DNA of 64,000 nt from Mermis nigrescens (taxonomy: Eukaryota > Nematoda > Enoplea > Mermithida > Mermithidae). This document shows positions 11,783 through 22,140 of this stretch, piece after piece. A program made the translations under genes and the position numbers. The stretch's first letter is position 1. Each line of letters starts with the position of its first letter. Below the pieces are notes generated by a model. It was given only the letters and a program-made list of their open reading frames with translations, was not told the DNA's origin and searched no databases. The stretch is taken from NCBI GenBank assembly GCA_036768485.1, contig JAVLUZ010000768.1, positions 347,743-411,742 on the forward strand, written 5' to 3'.

Positions 11783-12540
11783 AGCAAAGAAAAATGCTCC
11801 GATGGAACAAAAAAGATGAATATACTTGGAATTGTGGATTATTATGGATGTAAAAGGAGGGGACTAGGAAAAATCTACCTAAAGTCGGAAAATCTGCTAA
11901 AAATCACACTTTCTCTAAGCAACGCAAAAAATCGATGTATATTCTGCGGCCTCTAAAAAAGTGTCTTTTTTAAATAATGTTCGAAGTTTCAGATAAGAGT
12001 GTATAAACGAAATCTATCAAGGTTACTTTTTTAAATTGCTGGCACCTGATTGATAGAAAACTAAGAGGTATTGTATTTAAAGTTGTTTTGTTTTATGAGC
12101 ATTATAGCAAGCAAAGCAGGAGCCGATTGATTAGTGCACACAATCGTTTCGGGCATGCTAGTGTATCTACATTAAGTCTGTTTCAAGTCAACTTACGTGT
12201 TTCCTACTGTTTTTAACCAACCATGTCTTCAATTGTCTTCGATGTTTGCTATTTCATTCAATTGGCTTGGAAGACTGTTAGTTTACTTAATATCATTTCC
12301 CATAGCTACTGCATAGCTAACGTGCTGCTGTTTCAATCATTGTTATGGTTGAATATTTATTTTAATCTGTTGGCCGCAGAATATACATCGATTTTTTGCG
12401 TTGCTTAGAGAAAGTGTGATTTTTAGCAGATTTTCCGACTTTAGGTAGATTTTTCCTAGTCCCCTCCTTTTACATCCATAATAATCCACAATTCCAAGTA
12501 TATTCATCTTTTTTGTTCCATCGGAGCATTTTTCTTTGCT
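11783..12540. mobile_element. Fold-back element with perfect 169-bp inverted arms
   Basis: Arms 11783-11951 and 12372-12540 are exact reverse complements over all 169 bases by direct reading, from AGCAAAGAAAAATGCTCC to the tctgcggcc end. They flank a 420-bp AT-rich centre. No transposase is visible; the 61-codon frame from 12223 has no recognisable features. The identity implies a recent insertion or ongoing arm homogenisation. The target duplication is unclear (flanks CTA and TTA). Confidence 0.75.
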
Positions 12541-13300
12541 TAAATGATATATTCTATAATTGCATGAGCTGTTTCATTATATAATTTACCAGCCTAACCA
12601 TAGACGGGGAAGAAGGATGCGAAACCTGCCTCCCATTGGCCCAGAATATTTGGTGAGATAAAGAAGGGATATATTTAATTTGCACTTTTTTTGGCTGTGT
12701 AATCATATTGTTTCAAATTTTTTTACGCGCTTCGCGCCGGATAAGACCTATTAATGACGTTTATTTACTTTGTTGGCGGCCCCAAGTCATACTTTTACTT
12801 AGGAAATAGGTTTCAAACGATTTCAAGAGGAGAAACAGCTTTTGCAAAAATTGTCGACGCTCAACGTCAAATGCTATAAATGCAGAGATGGTACTAATTC
12901 GCTTCTAAACGTGCTTTCGCTTTAATTTTATAAATTTTCCGGCAGTTCGTGCCAGATTCTCACTTAAATCAAAAACAATTTATTGTTTTTTTCGAGAAAA
13001 AAATTGTTGAGAATTTAAAATTTAAAAATTTCTCGGATAAAAGTTGCGCCGAAGCGATTTTCACTAAAAGTAGATAAAGCAAAACGTCGGAAAAAATTTA
13101 GAGTCATGTGCAAATTTTCGAACCGATTTTCGACTATTTTTAGAAGAATTGGAGGTACCGAACCGACCCTCTTGGGAAAATTCTAGGTCCGCCACTCAGC
13201 CTAACTATCAAGAAAAATCAAATTAAAACTGCAACTATTTATGTACTTTTGGAACGAAACGATGTAGGTACGTAAAATCTGGGGATTAACTGAGGAAGCG
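12541..13300. repeat. Diverged transposon remnants
   Basis: It contains 'cgcgcttcgcgccgg' (12725-12740) and an end resembling family C ('ctaggtccgccactcag' near 13185). No gene was seen. Confidence 0.35.
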
Positions 13301-13309
13301 ACTTGACTT

Positions 13310-13750
13310 TTATTTGTTCCATTTATCGTTTTTGTGCAACGGTGGTCCCAAATTTTTTCGTACATTTTGTGCTTGTAAATTTCTGTGCACTATTTTAATG
13401 AGACACAGTTGCGATTTTATTTTGATAAAACAAGGTTGTTCGACCGTTGGTAGCGTGGTATGGCAAATTTCCGAGTTTCTAACGCCAAAAATCAATAAAA
13501 ATTGTATCAAAAAACGGCGCGAAGCGCCAAGAAATTTGACATTCCCCATTCTAAATGCAAATTCTGCCGTTATAAAAGATATAAAAGGACAGACAATTAC
13601 TTCATTTCGGCGCGAAGCGCCAGAATCCTTTTTGGGAATTTCAGATATTTTGCAGCTTTTTGTCTTCCCCAAAAATCGTTGTACATGCATAGACAGTGCG
13701 CGGAAAGTCTTTGTACATCAGGAAAAATCTTTGCCGCATACAAAATAATC
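13310..13750. repeat. GGCGC-palindrome repeat block
   Basis: It carries the core GGCGCGAAGCGCC twice (near 13517 and 13609), plus the 'cattctaaatgcaaattctgccgtt' type spacer and 'gtacatcaggaaaaatctttg' modules. Inverted versions of these recur at 27200-27960 and 45040-45180. Long frames exist on both strands here, as expected of a repeat without stops, and are not called genes. Confidence 0.6.
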
Positions 13751-14381
13751 CGTGGTTTCATTTCACGCAGGATCTAGCATAGTCATCCACTTCCGTTCCT
13801 TTTAAATTTCATGCTAACGTGCAGACCAAATGCATACTTACCTCTACAGGCATATTTTGACTTTGTCAATATTGTAAAATTTTTGATAACAGTTTTAAGT
13901 GTATCGGTTGCACTGGCTTCACATACCTGTCTGTATATGCTTTACGTCTATCCAAACCCAAAACAAAGAGAACAAGTTTTGAAATAATAAAATGGAGACA
14001 ACAATACCAATTATTGCATACATTTTCTAATTTCCATCGGAGTGTTATATGCAAGTAGTTTACAAAGTAAAGGAATAAATTTTTGCGCCAATAGCGACAT
14101 GTATTTACTACATGACGTAGTAAGCATAAAAAGTCACAAAGCAAAAACTGTGCGTATAAGTTAAATGGACAGTCACGGATTTATATGCTTTTTGTTTCTT
14201 GTAATAAAGCAAGTGGTTCTGATCGAATCCGCGTACTTTGCGAATCGTTAAAACTAACGAAATTCGCATAAGCACATGATGTTGCCATTTGAAGAAAGCA
14301 CGAAAATACAAAAGGATTTAACTTATTGTTTATTTTATGATTCTCGTTGTACTTACATATGTGCGTCTAAAAAAGACTAAC

Positions 14382-14563
14382 CGCGAATTATTTCTGAGTG
14401 TGCTTTTGACAAAAAGTCTACGATCGCTGCTAAAATTTTGCCCAACATTATAACCAATTTTTTGGTTCTTTTTGTCCTTTAAGAAATTTCCGGTATTTTC
14501 GGCCATTGAGGATTTAGATTTTTTACGGATATCTCGGCCTGGAGTTTGCCATGTTGCGGCCAT
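14382..14563 (-). CDS. Possible first coding exon, hypothetical protein
   Basis: The ATG at 14563 has a favourable context (atcaATGGCC) and opens MAATWQTPGRDIRKKSKSSM and a further basic, polar stretch (FLKDKKNQKIGYNVGQNF). A plausible donor G|GTTAGT follows 14382. The frame continues unspliced to 14330. Composition is richer than the flanks and codon use is varied. No family is recognised and no second exon was located. Confidence 0.3.
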
Positions 14564-14759
14564 TGATCATTCCTTTGATTGTGGTCATTCTAGCGTTGGA
14601 GGTACCTTCACAAATTACCCTCTCAAGAAAAGCTCCCAGAAACGCTTTCCTGCTTTGACATAAATATGAGTATAATTTGTCATCTTTACTAAAACTTTTC
14701 ATCGTTTGCGCGAAATATTTTCGGCTCACTCTCTTAAGCGGCGTGAAAATCAAGTACTT

Positions 14760-16060
14760 GATTTTTTGTTTTAAAAAATTAAATGGTTTTTGTACTATAT
14801 TACCTTACCTAATATGACCTTTGAAACCAAATCACGCATTCCCAATAATAACATCTTTGATTCTAATTTACGCATTAAAATTTCTAAAAGCCACTGCCAA
14901 ATGATACTGCAAATTTTAAAGGAAACACTTTGCGAAAATGATTTATTGCTTATTCGTCAGTCAGAGATACGCCTACTTATGCATATATACATATATATCT
15001 ACAACTGTGTTACTATGAATTGCTCTCCAAGTAGAGTATCTGAAAATAAAGGGTTAAATCGCATTTTAATAATCAGATGAATTGAATAATTATTCCTAAT
15101 TATACATAATAGTCAAGAAAAAAATGCAGAGAAGGTCAAATATATTTTCACTATATAAACATATGCATATATACATGCTGACATTCGTTTCTGATTAAAT
15201 CTTCTGAATTTGAGAAAGCCAAAAAGTTCGAAGTTGGATATCTGCTACTCTAGGCAAGAATAATGGCATTTTAAAACTTTTCTCAGTTTTTTCAGCGGGA
15301 TCTACACATTCAAGGAGGATCATATTTTATAAAATCCGAACCGATATGTTAAACAAATATGTTTTATATAAATAAATATGGCGCATAGCGCACAGAAATT
15401 CTGGGCCTACAGCTGAAAAGTGTTCTAAAATCATTCTAGCAGTGTTTCAGATACGCTAGGAATTTTCAATCTTTCCCTTTGAGGAGCCCTTGTAACAAGT
15501 ACTCATACTTCGAAAATTTCCCTGTTCCGCACACCCCTCTCACAGCTACAGCTACGCCCCTGCTTATGCTGCTTCAGAAAACTCAGAGCTTTCCGTTCGT
15601 TTACAGAGGGCTCGTAAAAAATGTGTTATTAGAAAAGATGAACAATTTTGCTCAAATTAAGTTATGAAGCTCGAGCTAATTTTTTATGATCTTAACTCAT
15701 CGGATTTACTAGATTTTTATGACACTCTTCTAGGCTTTTCAGAGATGGACTTGACCGATTTTCAATATTTTTTATTTCTGCGAACGACTTTGAAAATTGC
15801 TAACACGAAATGTTCTTTTCGCAAAAATAAAATATTGTCATTGTTCTGTGGAAATTTTAGCCTTGCGTACCGAAAAACTGAACCCGGTTCCGATTACCGC
15901 TCATACAAGTTTTTGAGGTCATTTTGGCCCAAAAAAAGCTCAATATTCTATCCCCCCTCAGATCGGCTGACCCCTTCCAGATCGACCATGCTGTGTATCT
16001 ATGGTGATGTGACGAAACTGAACTTATACATACATACTGGACACTTAAAGCAACATTAAG
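14760..16060. other. Intergenic or intronic AT-rich sequence with repeat remnants
   Basis: 15880-16005 is the inverse-orientation partner of the 3500-3770 repeat (ending tgctgtgtatctatgg). 15366-15400 has a 'ggcgcatagcgcac' echo of the GGCGC core. No gene is supported. Confidence 0.35.
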
Positions 16061-16064
16061 TTGC

Positions 16065-16331
16065 ATGAACAAACTTGTATTTTGCTGCCTCAGGCTATTG
16101 ACGACACAAATTTTGCCACCTCCAGTGCCTGGGCCGTTGACTCACCCACTGGCGGCGGCTCCGATATTTGGGCCAATCGGACCTCCACCGCCCCTACTAC
16201 CTCCGCCCTTGCTTCCTCCACTGCCTGCTCTGGTAAACGGCCAAACTTACTGGAACAACTTTTACTATCCGTATTATCCACCGGGCTACGCTCTGCAACA
16301 TGGCATTGGCAAAAGGTCTGTGAAGAGCTGA
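16065..16331 (+). CDS. Proline-rich secreted-type peptide exon with GKR processing site
   Basis: Two models share one frame. In one, ATG at 16065 opens MNKLVFCCLRLLTTQ, a signal-peptide-like start. In the other, an internal acceptor (TGCTGCCTCAG) makes the exon start at 16097. The body is strongly Pro/Leu-rich (GPIGPPPPLLPPPLLPPLP), followed by an aromatic stretch (YWNNFYYPYYPPGYALQHGI) and the end GKRSVKS then TGA. Gly-Lys-Arg is the usual cleavage plus C-terminal amidation signal of neuropeptide precursors. A secreted peptide or an extracellular proline-rich protein is inference. AATAAA at 16512 could end a short 3' UTR. I do not recognise the protein. Confidence 0.45.
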   Translation: MNKLVFCCLRLLTTQILPPPVPGPLTHPLAAAPIFGPIGPPPPLLPPPLLPPLPALVNGQTYWNNFYYPYYPPGYALQHGIGKRSVKS

Positions 16332-16511
16332 AACAATTGCTAAATCTTGCGCTTTATTTATTTATCAATTGCTTAAAGTTTTGATAAACATGTTTATCGT
16401 TTTCACGTTAAAACGCTTGCACTTGTACTCGGATGACAATGCACTAATTTTCGTGTTTTGGACGTGTTGACTCTTTGATGATAAACTGTGGATTTTGACA
16501 AGGATTTCCAA

Positions 16512-16517
16512 AATAAA
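16512..16517 (+). terminator. Candidate poly(A) signal AATAAA
   Basis: It lies about 180 nt after the stop of the proline-rich exon. AATAAA is frequent in AT-rich DNA, so position is the only support. Confidence 0.3.
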
Positions 16518-16519
16518 AT

Positions 16520-17560
16520 ACACGCGCATGCAAAGCACTTTTTTGTTCGAGGTGCTTGACACAACGTGAGTCAGCAATTATTTCCTTGATTTTTGTCGAA
16601 TTGAACTGCGGACGGATGCAAAATTATGTCAAACCAATTTTAATCCATGAGTAGACAAAGGCGGCGTTTTTCTGCTTAGATCGAATTTCGGAATTTTTGA
16701 ATTTTTGTTGCTAATGCGAAAGAATTGACTTGATATGCCCATCGGGCTCGAAATAAATATATTCGGCATGGGAATTCTAAGGGCAGAGTCTAAAAATTTT
16801 GAAAAGTGTTTTCGGGGTTAAAAACCACGAATACACGTCAAACACTATTTTTTAACGTTTTAGACGCAGCTCGTCTTTTCTAGAATACAAAAACATTGAA
16901 AAAATTGCAAAAAATTGAGAATCAACGAAATAGCGAAAAAATAGTATATTGCGCGAAACTTTAACACTTCTGAGCCAAAATATAGCTAAAACCGCTTCAA
17001 AACGCAAAATTCTACGATTTTTTTTTATAAAAACCGGTAATTATGAGAGCATGTCACTTTCAGATTTTCAAAGGTTTTTAAGTCTATTTCACTTAACTTC
17101 ATGCATACATTTTAAAATTTTTATCCACGATAATCCGATGGTTATAATTATATACCAGATCAATGCTATAATCGCAATCTGTCATGTAATTGTCGGAGAT
17201 AGTTTTAAAATTTATGACCGAATTTGTGTGAAACAGACTATAGAGAAATCAGAACATAAAATATCAATCAAAAGAGCATTAAATTTTCTAGCTATCTGTT
17301 AAAAAATTTGAAATATGTTAAAACCTAAAAAATTTCGGATGAAAACGTCCAAAATTATATTATTTTCAATATAGAGATTTCCAATATGGCTGTTTCCGTG
17401 ACGGCCATATTGATTGTGATTTCTTTGTGAAATCAAACAAAGTAGGTAATCATTCGAAAGCGCTTTTTTAGGGAATTCCAAAATATAAACATTAAATAAT
17501 ACGAAGAGCGTAGAGCTATTAAAGGGGGCAGAAATATAAAAAAATTAAATCGAGATTGTC
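16520..17560. other. AT-rich non-coding sequence with a family-A-like remnant
   Basis: 16760-17010 carries 'cggcatgggaattctaaggg', 'acgttttagacgcagctcgtc' and 'ttaacacttctgagccaaaatatagct', which echo family A. No gene is supported. Confidence 0.35.
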
Positions 17561-17566
17561 GGAAAA

Positions 17567-17822
17567 TAGTCTGTTCCATTCCAAACGGCCCATTTTCGCT
17601 TTACGGTTTATTACTGTAGCAGAGTATTTCACGGGTCAGGTTGTTGAAGCAGTCTGTTAGCTGCGCCTCACTTTGAGCCAAGCACATGAAACATCAATAA
17701 GAAGAGTTTAAAGTGACTGGCTGATACGAGAGCATAATTGAGGATGCCGTTTGTGCAGTGAAAATCTATGACTGTAATAAAACTAGCAAAAATGGTCCGT
17801 TTGGAACTGGCACGATCTGTAG
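17567..17822. mobile_element. MITE 1 of the AGTCTGTTCC cluster
   Basis: The left end agtctgttccattccaaacg and the right end (reverse complement begins ...gccagttccaaacggaccat) form imperfect terminal inverted repeats of about 28 bp around 255 bp. No coding capacity is present. Confidence 0.5.
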
Positions 17823-17970
17823 TATAATTTCAAAATTATCTGTTCAAATAAATATATTTCATTGAAATCAATCAAATGGTTGCCAAGTTAATTTTGAAAA
17901 TAGGTTTTTCACTGAACAGGAATGTCGATTTTTATCGACTATAAGCCGACATATTAAGAAAATCATCTAT

Positions 17971-18190
17971 AATCTGTTTCATTTAACTTTGCGGTTATCT
18001 TCTGAAATTTTCCGCAAGAATCAGGCTACAAAATTGGTTTAAACTTTTGATGCAGTAATGCGGCTCAAAACGAGCATACGTCTCTATATGACTCGACATA
18101 CTGTAGAATATCATATTTATTGTATTAGTTTAAAACACTTTTGTAACCGCTTCAAACTTTTCACAAACCTCAAAGTTGAGTGAAACAGAG
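17971..18190. mobile_element. MITE 2 of the cluster
   Basis: It starts aatctgtttcatttaacttt after TA and ends in the complement of ctctgtttcactcaactttg before TA. It is about 220 bp, TA-flanked and non-coding. Another left end, agtctgttccattccaaaag, lies just beyond at 18199 without an obvious partner. Confidence 0.55.
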
Positions 18191-18524
18191 TATATGTATA
18201 GTCTGTTCCATTCCAAAAGGTCCTTTCCGCATCCATTCGCTGAGAAATGCACAGACATACATAAATATGCTAAATGATATAAATTTACACGACGCCATTT
18301 ATATATTGTAAATCAAAAGGCAATGCAATAGTCTATTTCTATGCACGATATTCTTATTATAGCGGTATTTTATTGTACTTTTGTTTCCTGTTAATACATT
18401 TCTGTTCTCAATAAAAATGGAAGAGCGCAGTTTTGTGAAAAACAATTTTTCACTACTCATCAATTTCCAATGTGTGATAAAAAATTTAGTTAACTAGAAA
18501 AAAGTAATTACAGCGAAAACTGGT

Positions 18525-18730
18525 AAATACAGTGTGAAAAATTGTTGGATTTGCCCAACAAAGTTAAATGTAAATGTACGCTACAACTTTGTTGGGTCAA
18601 TCAAACCAAAAAGGTGGTTTAATCCAATACAACTCTGATGCGCCGACTTAACAAAGTCGGATTAATCCTATCCAATTTTCGCTGAATTTATAACAAAAGT
18701 TGGATGAAGCCTATCCAACTTTTACGGAAT
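18525..18730. repeat. Direct/inverted 'ttggat' repeat block
   Basis: Runs such as ttgttggatttgcccaacaa, acaactttgttgggtcaatc and caaaagttggatgaagccta alternate. Related text appears at 19498-19640 ('ttgggcaaatccaacac', 'tttttgcagtgtgac'). The two blocks may be ends of one element interrupted by MITE 3. Confidence 0.4.
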
Positions 18731-18737
18731 ACCTATA

Positions 18738-19265
18738 GTCTGTTTCATTTATTCGAGAACTTTTTCAGTAAATTTTTTGAAGGCTACAGTATGCCTAACT
18801 AGGTGATTTACTGTAATTTGACAGGAAAGTTGAGTGGGGGCGAGCGGCCGCCATTCTTTCATTTTTAATGCGCTGAACCGTCCATGTAGACTTAATTCAA
18901 GCTGCTGTGACATACTAAGAGTAAAGTCGCTAATAAAAATCTCGCAGCAGGAATCAAACCCGTGTTGCTTCGACGACAATCAGAGCGTTCTACCACTATG
19001 CTAAGCGGAAGTTTCGGAGATCTTTAAAATGCTAGTCTATTGTGTTTAACGGTCGATTTATGACAAGCTAAATGCGCGAATTTAATCCGCAGTTGATGTG
19101 CTGGAAGACGAGAATTGATTATGCCGCGAGAAATTCTATTGAAAAACTCGTCCTTCCTACGCAGCTATAATGATCTCTAAATGACCTACAGTAAGTAGGG
19201 AAAACAGACTTACTGTAGTCTCGGAAAAGATTTGCTGAAAAAGCTCTCGGATAAATGAAACAGAC
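18738..19265. mobile_element. MITE 3 of the cluster, carrying a tRNA-like unit
   Basis: The terminal inverted repeats are about 40 bp: gtctgtttcatttattcgag on the left and the complement of gtctgtttcatttatccgag on the right. They continue into 'ctttttcagtaaatttttt' and 'ctttttcagcaaatctttt'. TA flanks both ends. This fits a Tc1/mariner-mobilised element; no transposase is present. Confidence 0.75.
18941..19010 (-). tRNA. Degenerate tRNA-like sequence (pol III unit)
   Basis: On the - strand TAGCATAGTGG (19003-18993) fits the tRNA A box, and GGGTTTGATTCC (18961-18950) fits the B box / T-loop at normal spacing. A T5 run follows at about 18939-18935, suitable as a pol III terminator. The acceptor and T stems pair only partly and the anticodon stem pairs poorly. 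It is therefore a tRNA pseudogene or tRNA-derived SINE head rather than a working tRNA. An Asp-like GTC lies near the anticodon position but should not be trusted. Confidence 0.5.
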
Positions 19266-20054
19266 TAGATGTACATGTGATTAAAGTTGACTTTCCTCCA
19301 ACAACCAAAACGTTAGAGTGTAAACTTAGCTACTATTCAAGCTACCGCCAGTACATCCAAGGCGCCAAAAACCATTCGTTAAAGTTAGGATGCAAGTCAA
19401 TCTGTTGCTAAATGAAATATAAAAGTTTTGTAGCATTCCTGATGGTTTTAAACGCGAAGATGCTCTGTCTTCTTATGTCTCAGGCATAGGTTATCTTTTG
19501 TTGGGCAAATCCAACACAATTTTAATTTTGCTTTACATACTTTGTTGTGTTAATCGAGCCTGCCGGTTCTAACCCAACAAAATTGGGCAGACCGTTAACC
19601 CAACTCGGGTAAATTCAGCAGATTTTTTGCAGTGTGACATTAATTTGAAATTTCGGTACAACTTGCAAAATACTTTTTTTAACCGCGCCGAGCAATGCCA
19701 ACAAATGTACTTCAATGTATAATGTACATACTGAAAGATGTATTATAGAAAGCTGAAATTCTTTATAGTCAGAAAGTGATGAAGGGAGGGGAGAAAAGTT
19801 ATGTAAATTATATTATGGTACATTCTTGCGCAGTTCGTTTTTATCGCGCATCTGCTAAAAATTGGTCGTTTAGAATGTATGCATGTATTTACACAATTAG
19901 GTGACAAATCTATTCTGAAAAATTTTGCTTGCATATAAATGAGAATATAACAGAGCCAATGCAATATGTCCACGATGTATGTACTAATAATCACAGGTCA
20001 GCAATGGTAGAAAAATATATAGGTAATTGTTTTAACTGTAGTCCCTTGAGCTGA

Positions 20055-20218
20055 GTTGCCAGGTTGGTATTTTACTACCATTTGGTAGTTTTTGAAGGCA
20101 TTTGTTAGTTTGGGTCCCCATGCTTAACCACAGGGTGGTAGTTTTTCTGAGCACCCAAAATAGTTTTTTCGGCGTTTTTGAATAGTTTTGGTAGTTTTTG
20201 AAATTTTGACCTGGCAAC
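20055..20218. mobile_element. Short inverted-repeat element
   Basis: It begins gttgccaggt and ends acctggcaac, a 10-bp perfect inverted repeat. Between them are 'tggtagttttt' repeats in both orientations. The ends resemble hAT-type GTTGCCA termini. Confidence 0.45.
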
Positions 20219-20540
20219 CCTGGGTTCAGGCCAAGTAGGGGTTTCTAGTTTCTACCCTATTTCGGGGTTTTTGAGGCCGTAAAGGCATTTTTAGTGATTG
20301 AGGTTTTTGAGTAACTCAAGAATATGGTACTCTCCGGATACTACAAAAATAAACTTCAGAAGAGCGGATTTTTTTGCTCAGTACTTAGAACATGTTAAAA
20401 GAAAGCGCGGAAAAAATATTCATCCGTCTTTGATCGATATTACAAAAGCTATGGGTTTCGTTAATTAGCCTCTTCTCGACCTAAGCATTCAAAGATTCAA
20501 ACAGCTGAATACAGAATCACATGTAGATACCCAATTTACG

Positions 20541-20672
20541 TCGACCTAAGCATCTATACATCAACCTAAGCATCTATACATCGACCTAAGCATCTATACA
20601 TCGACCTAAGCATCTATACATCGACCTAAGCATCTATACATCGACCTAAGCATTTATACATCGACCTGAGCG
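20541..20672. repeat. 20-bp minisatellite
   Basis: Six full head-to-tail units of tcgacctaagcatctataca (one with 'tcaacc', one with 'catttat') are followed by a decaying partial unit. A single related copy lies upstream near 20478. There are no spacers, so it is not a CRISPR array. Confidence 0.9.
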
Positions 20673-21211
20673 GGAGCGACTTTGACCTAAGCAGCTTAAA
20701 ACACCTTTTCAGATATACTAAGCCTAAGCCTAAGTAAAATAGAAGCAAAAACTCAGATTTTCCTATATCTTATCAAGTAAAATCGAAAAAACATGCAAAA
20801 AATATGAAAATTTTTTTGTTTTTTAAAATTTCAAAAAGCTTTCCGCGCCTTTTTCTTTTTTCCTTCATTGCTATGCTTTCTTTCATAATTTCAGCCCATA
20901 TTATTTATATCTGACAAATGGGTAACTCCTTGGATCGAGCCGCTTAATCGTCCCACCCAACACTCAAATCGAAAGTTGCCTGCAACTTTGCAAGTAGGAC
21001 TCAGATTTTCACCAAATTTTCTTTCCGCGCTTCAATTTATCATGTTCTACCAGTTAAGCAAAAAATTTTAGCATTCCGTCTTCGTTTTGCTCTTTTTCCA
21101 AAAACACCATATTCTTAAGTTTAGCCGAGGTTTTCTCGTGCCTATGCTTAATCATCGGTTGAGTTTTTTTGGCAGTTTGAGGTTAAAATTGGGTTTTTTT
21201 GACGAGAGCAC

Positions 21212-21239
21212 TTGGCAACCCTGTCAACAGGGTTGCCAA
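21212..21239. repeat. 28-nt palindrome made of two hAT-type ends
   Basis: TTGGCAACCCTGT and ACAGGGTTGCCAA abut with a 2-nt spacer. CAGGGTTGCCA is typical of hAT termini, so two element ends seem joined head to head. Confidence 0.55.
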
Positions 21240-21959
21240 ATTGGGGAGAGGAAAAATTCTCACATTTCATTTCGGGGGGTGGGGCACCTGCCCCTATCCC
21301 CCTTGGATGCGGGTTTGATCGCAGTACACTAAATTTATAATTACAAAATGTTCAAAAATTCGTTTTGGGTCTCACCATTTTATGTAGGATGAACTTTCTG
21401 CAAAAAAAGTTTTTCAACACGAGCGCTCAATTTTTGAACGTTTTTTAGACCTTCAAAAATGTGAAGCAAAATTTGAAATGTTGGTCATGGTTCACGTTGT
21501 GAACCAAATCGCTAGTAAAGAAACGGTGCACGAGACGCGAGTCATGTCAAAATGAGCATTAAAAGAAAACGAACAGGGTGAGCGTGGGTAAATTAAATGG
21601 AAAACAGATAAAATCTGGAAATGGAACATGGAAAAATGGGGGAGTAAAGATAGCTGAAAAGTTTCAATTTGCAGAAAAAATGTTATTTTTCTAACATGAT
21701 AAGTTTAAAAAAATTTTGAGTCGGTTGCAAATATTCAGAGTGTTACTGCAACTTGGGGATTGAACTTAAGGTACCTAACTAACAACAAGTGCCAAATTGT
21801 TCACAAAGAAGGTCTTATTTTCATTTCCTGCGTTAAATATACAAAAGAAGAGTAGAAATGAATGCAAAGTATGCTTAGGTTGAATAAAGACTGTATATGG
21901 AGCGTTTAAACTGTGTGCTTCGAGCTAATTAGATTTTAATTATAATGATTCAATTGAGC

Positions 21960-22100
21960 GCGACGCGAAGCGCCGAAAGTTTTTGCGATTTTCGGCTAAA
22001 TTAGCAAAAGAGTAAACGAAAGAATAATTCTCATATTTCATTTGGAGAGGGGCAGGTGGGTGCTCCCTATCTTCCCTGGATATGGGCCTGTACGTTCCTA
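21960..22100. repeat. Family C fragment with GGCGC-type core
   Basis: It has 'gcgacgcgaagcgccg' (about 21960), then a G-rich block and 'ccctggatatgggcctgta', the family-C terminus. A further fragment precedes it at 21230-21310. Confidence 0.5.
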
Positions 22101-22140
22101 TTATCAAATCTCATAAATCCATAGAATCTACGTCGAAATG

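Noticed and set aside
13310..13750. Overlapping long open frames on both strands (144 and 126 codons)
   Set aside because: They lie in a GGCGC-core repeat, overlap on opposite strands, and show no domain. The same text recurs at 27.2-28.0 kb with stops.
14523..14753. 76-codon - strand frame overlapping the possible exon at 14382-14563
   Set aside because: It overlaps in another frame; the ATG-initiated frame has better start context. It may hold 5' UTR instead.
16061..16384. 107-codon frame overlapping the proline-rich exon in another frame
   Set aside because: The Ser/Thr/Ala-rich reading is the shadow of a proline-codon-rich frame and has no independent support.
20541..20672. CRISPR-like regular repeat
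   Set aside because: Units are contiguous without spacers and the context is eukaryotic. It is a minisatellite.
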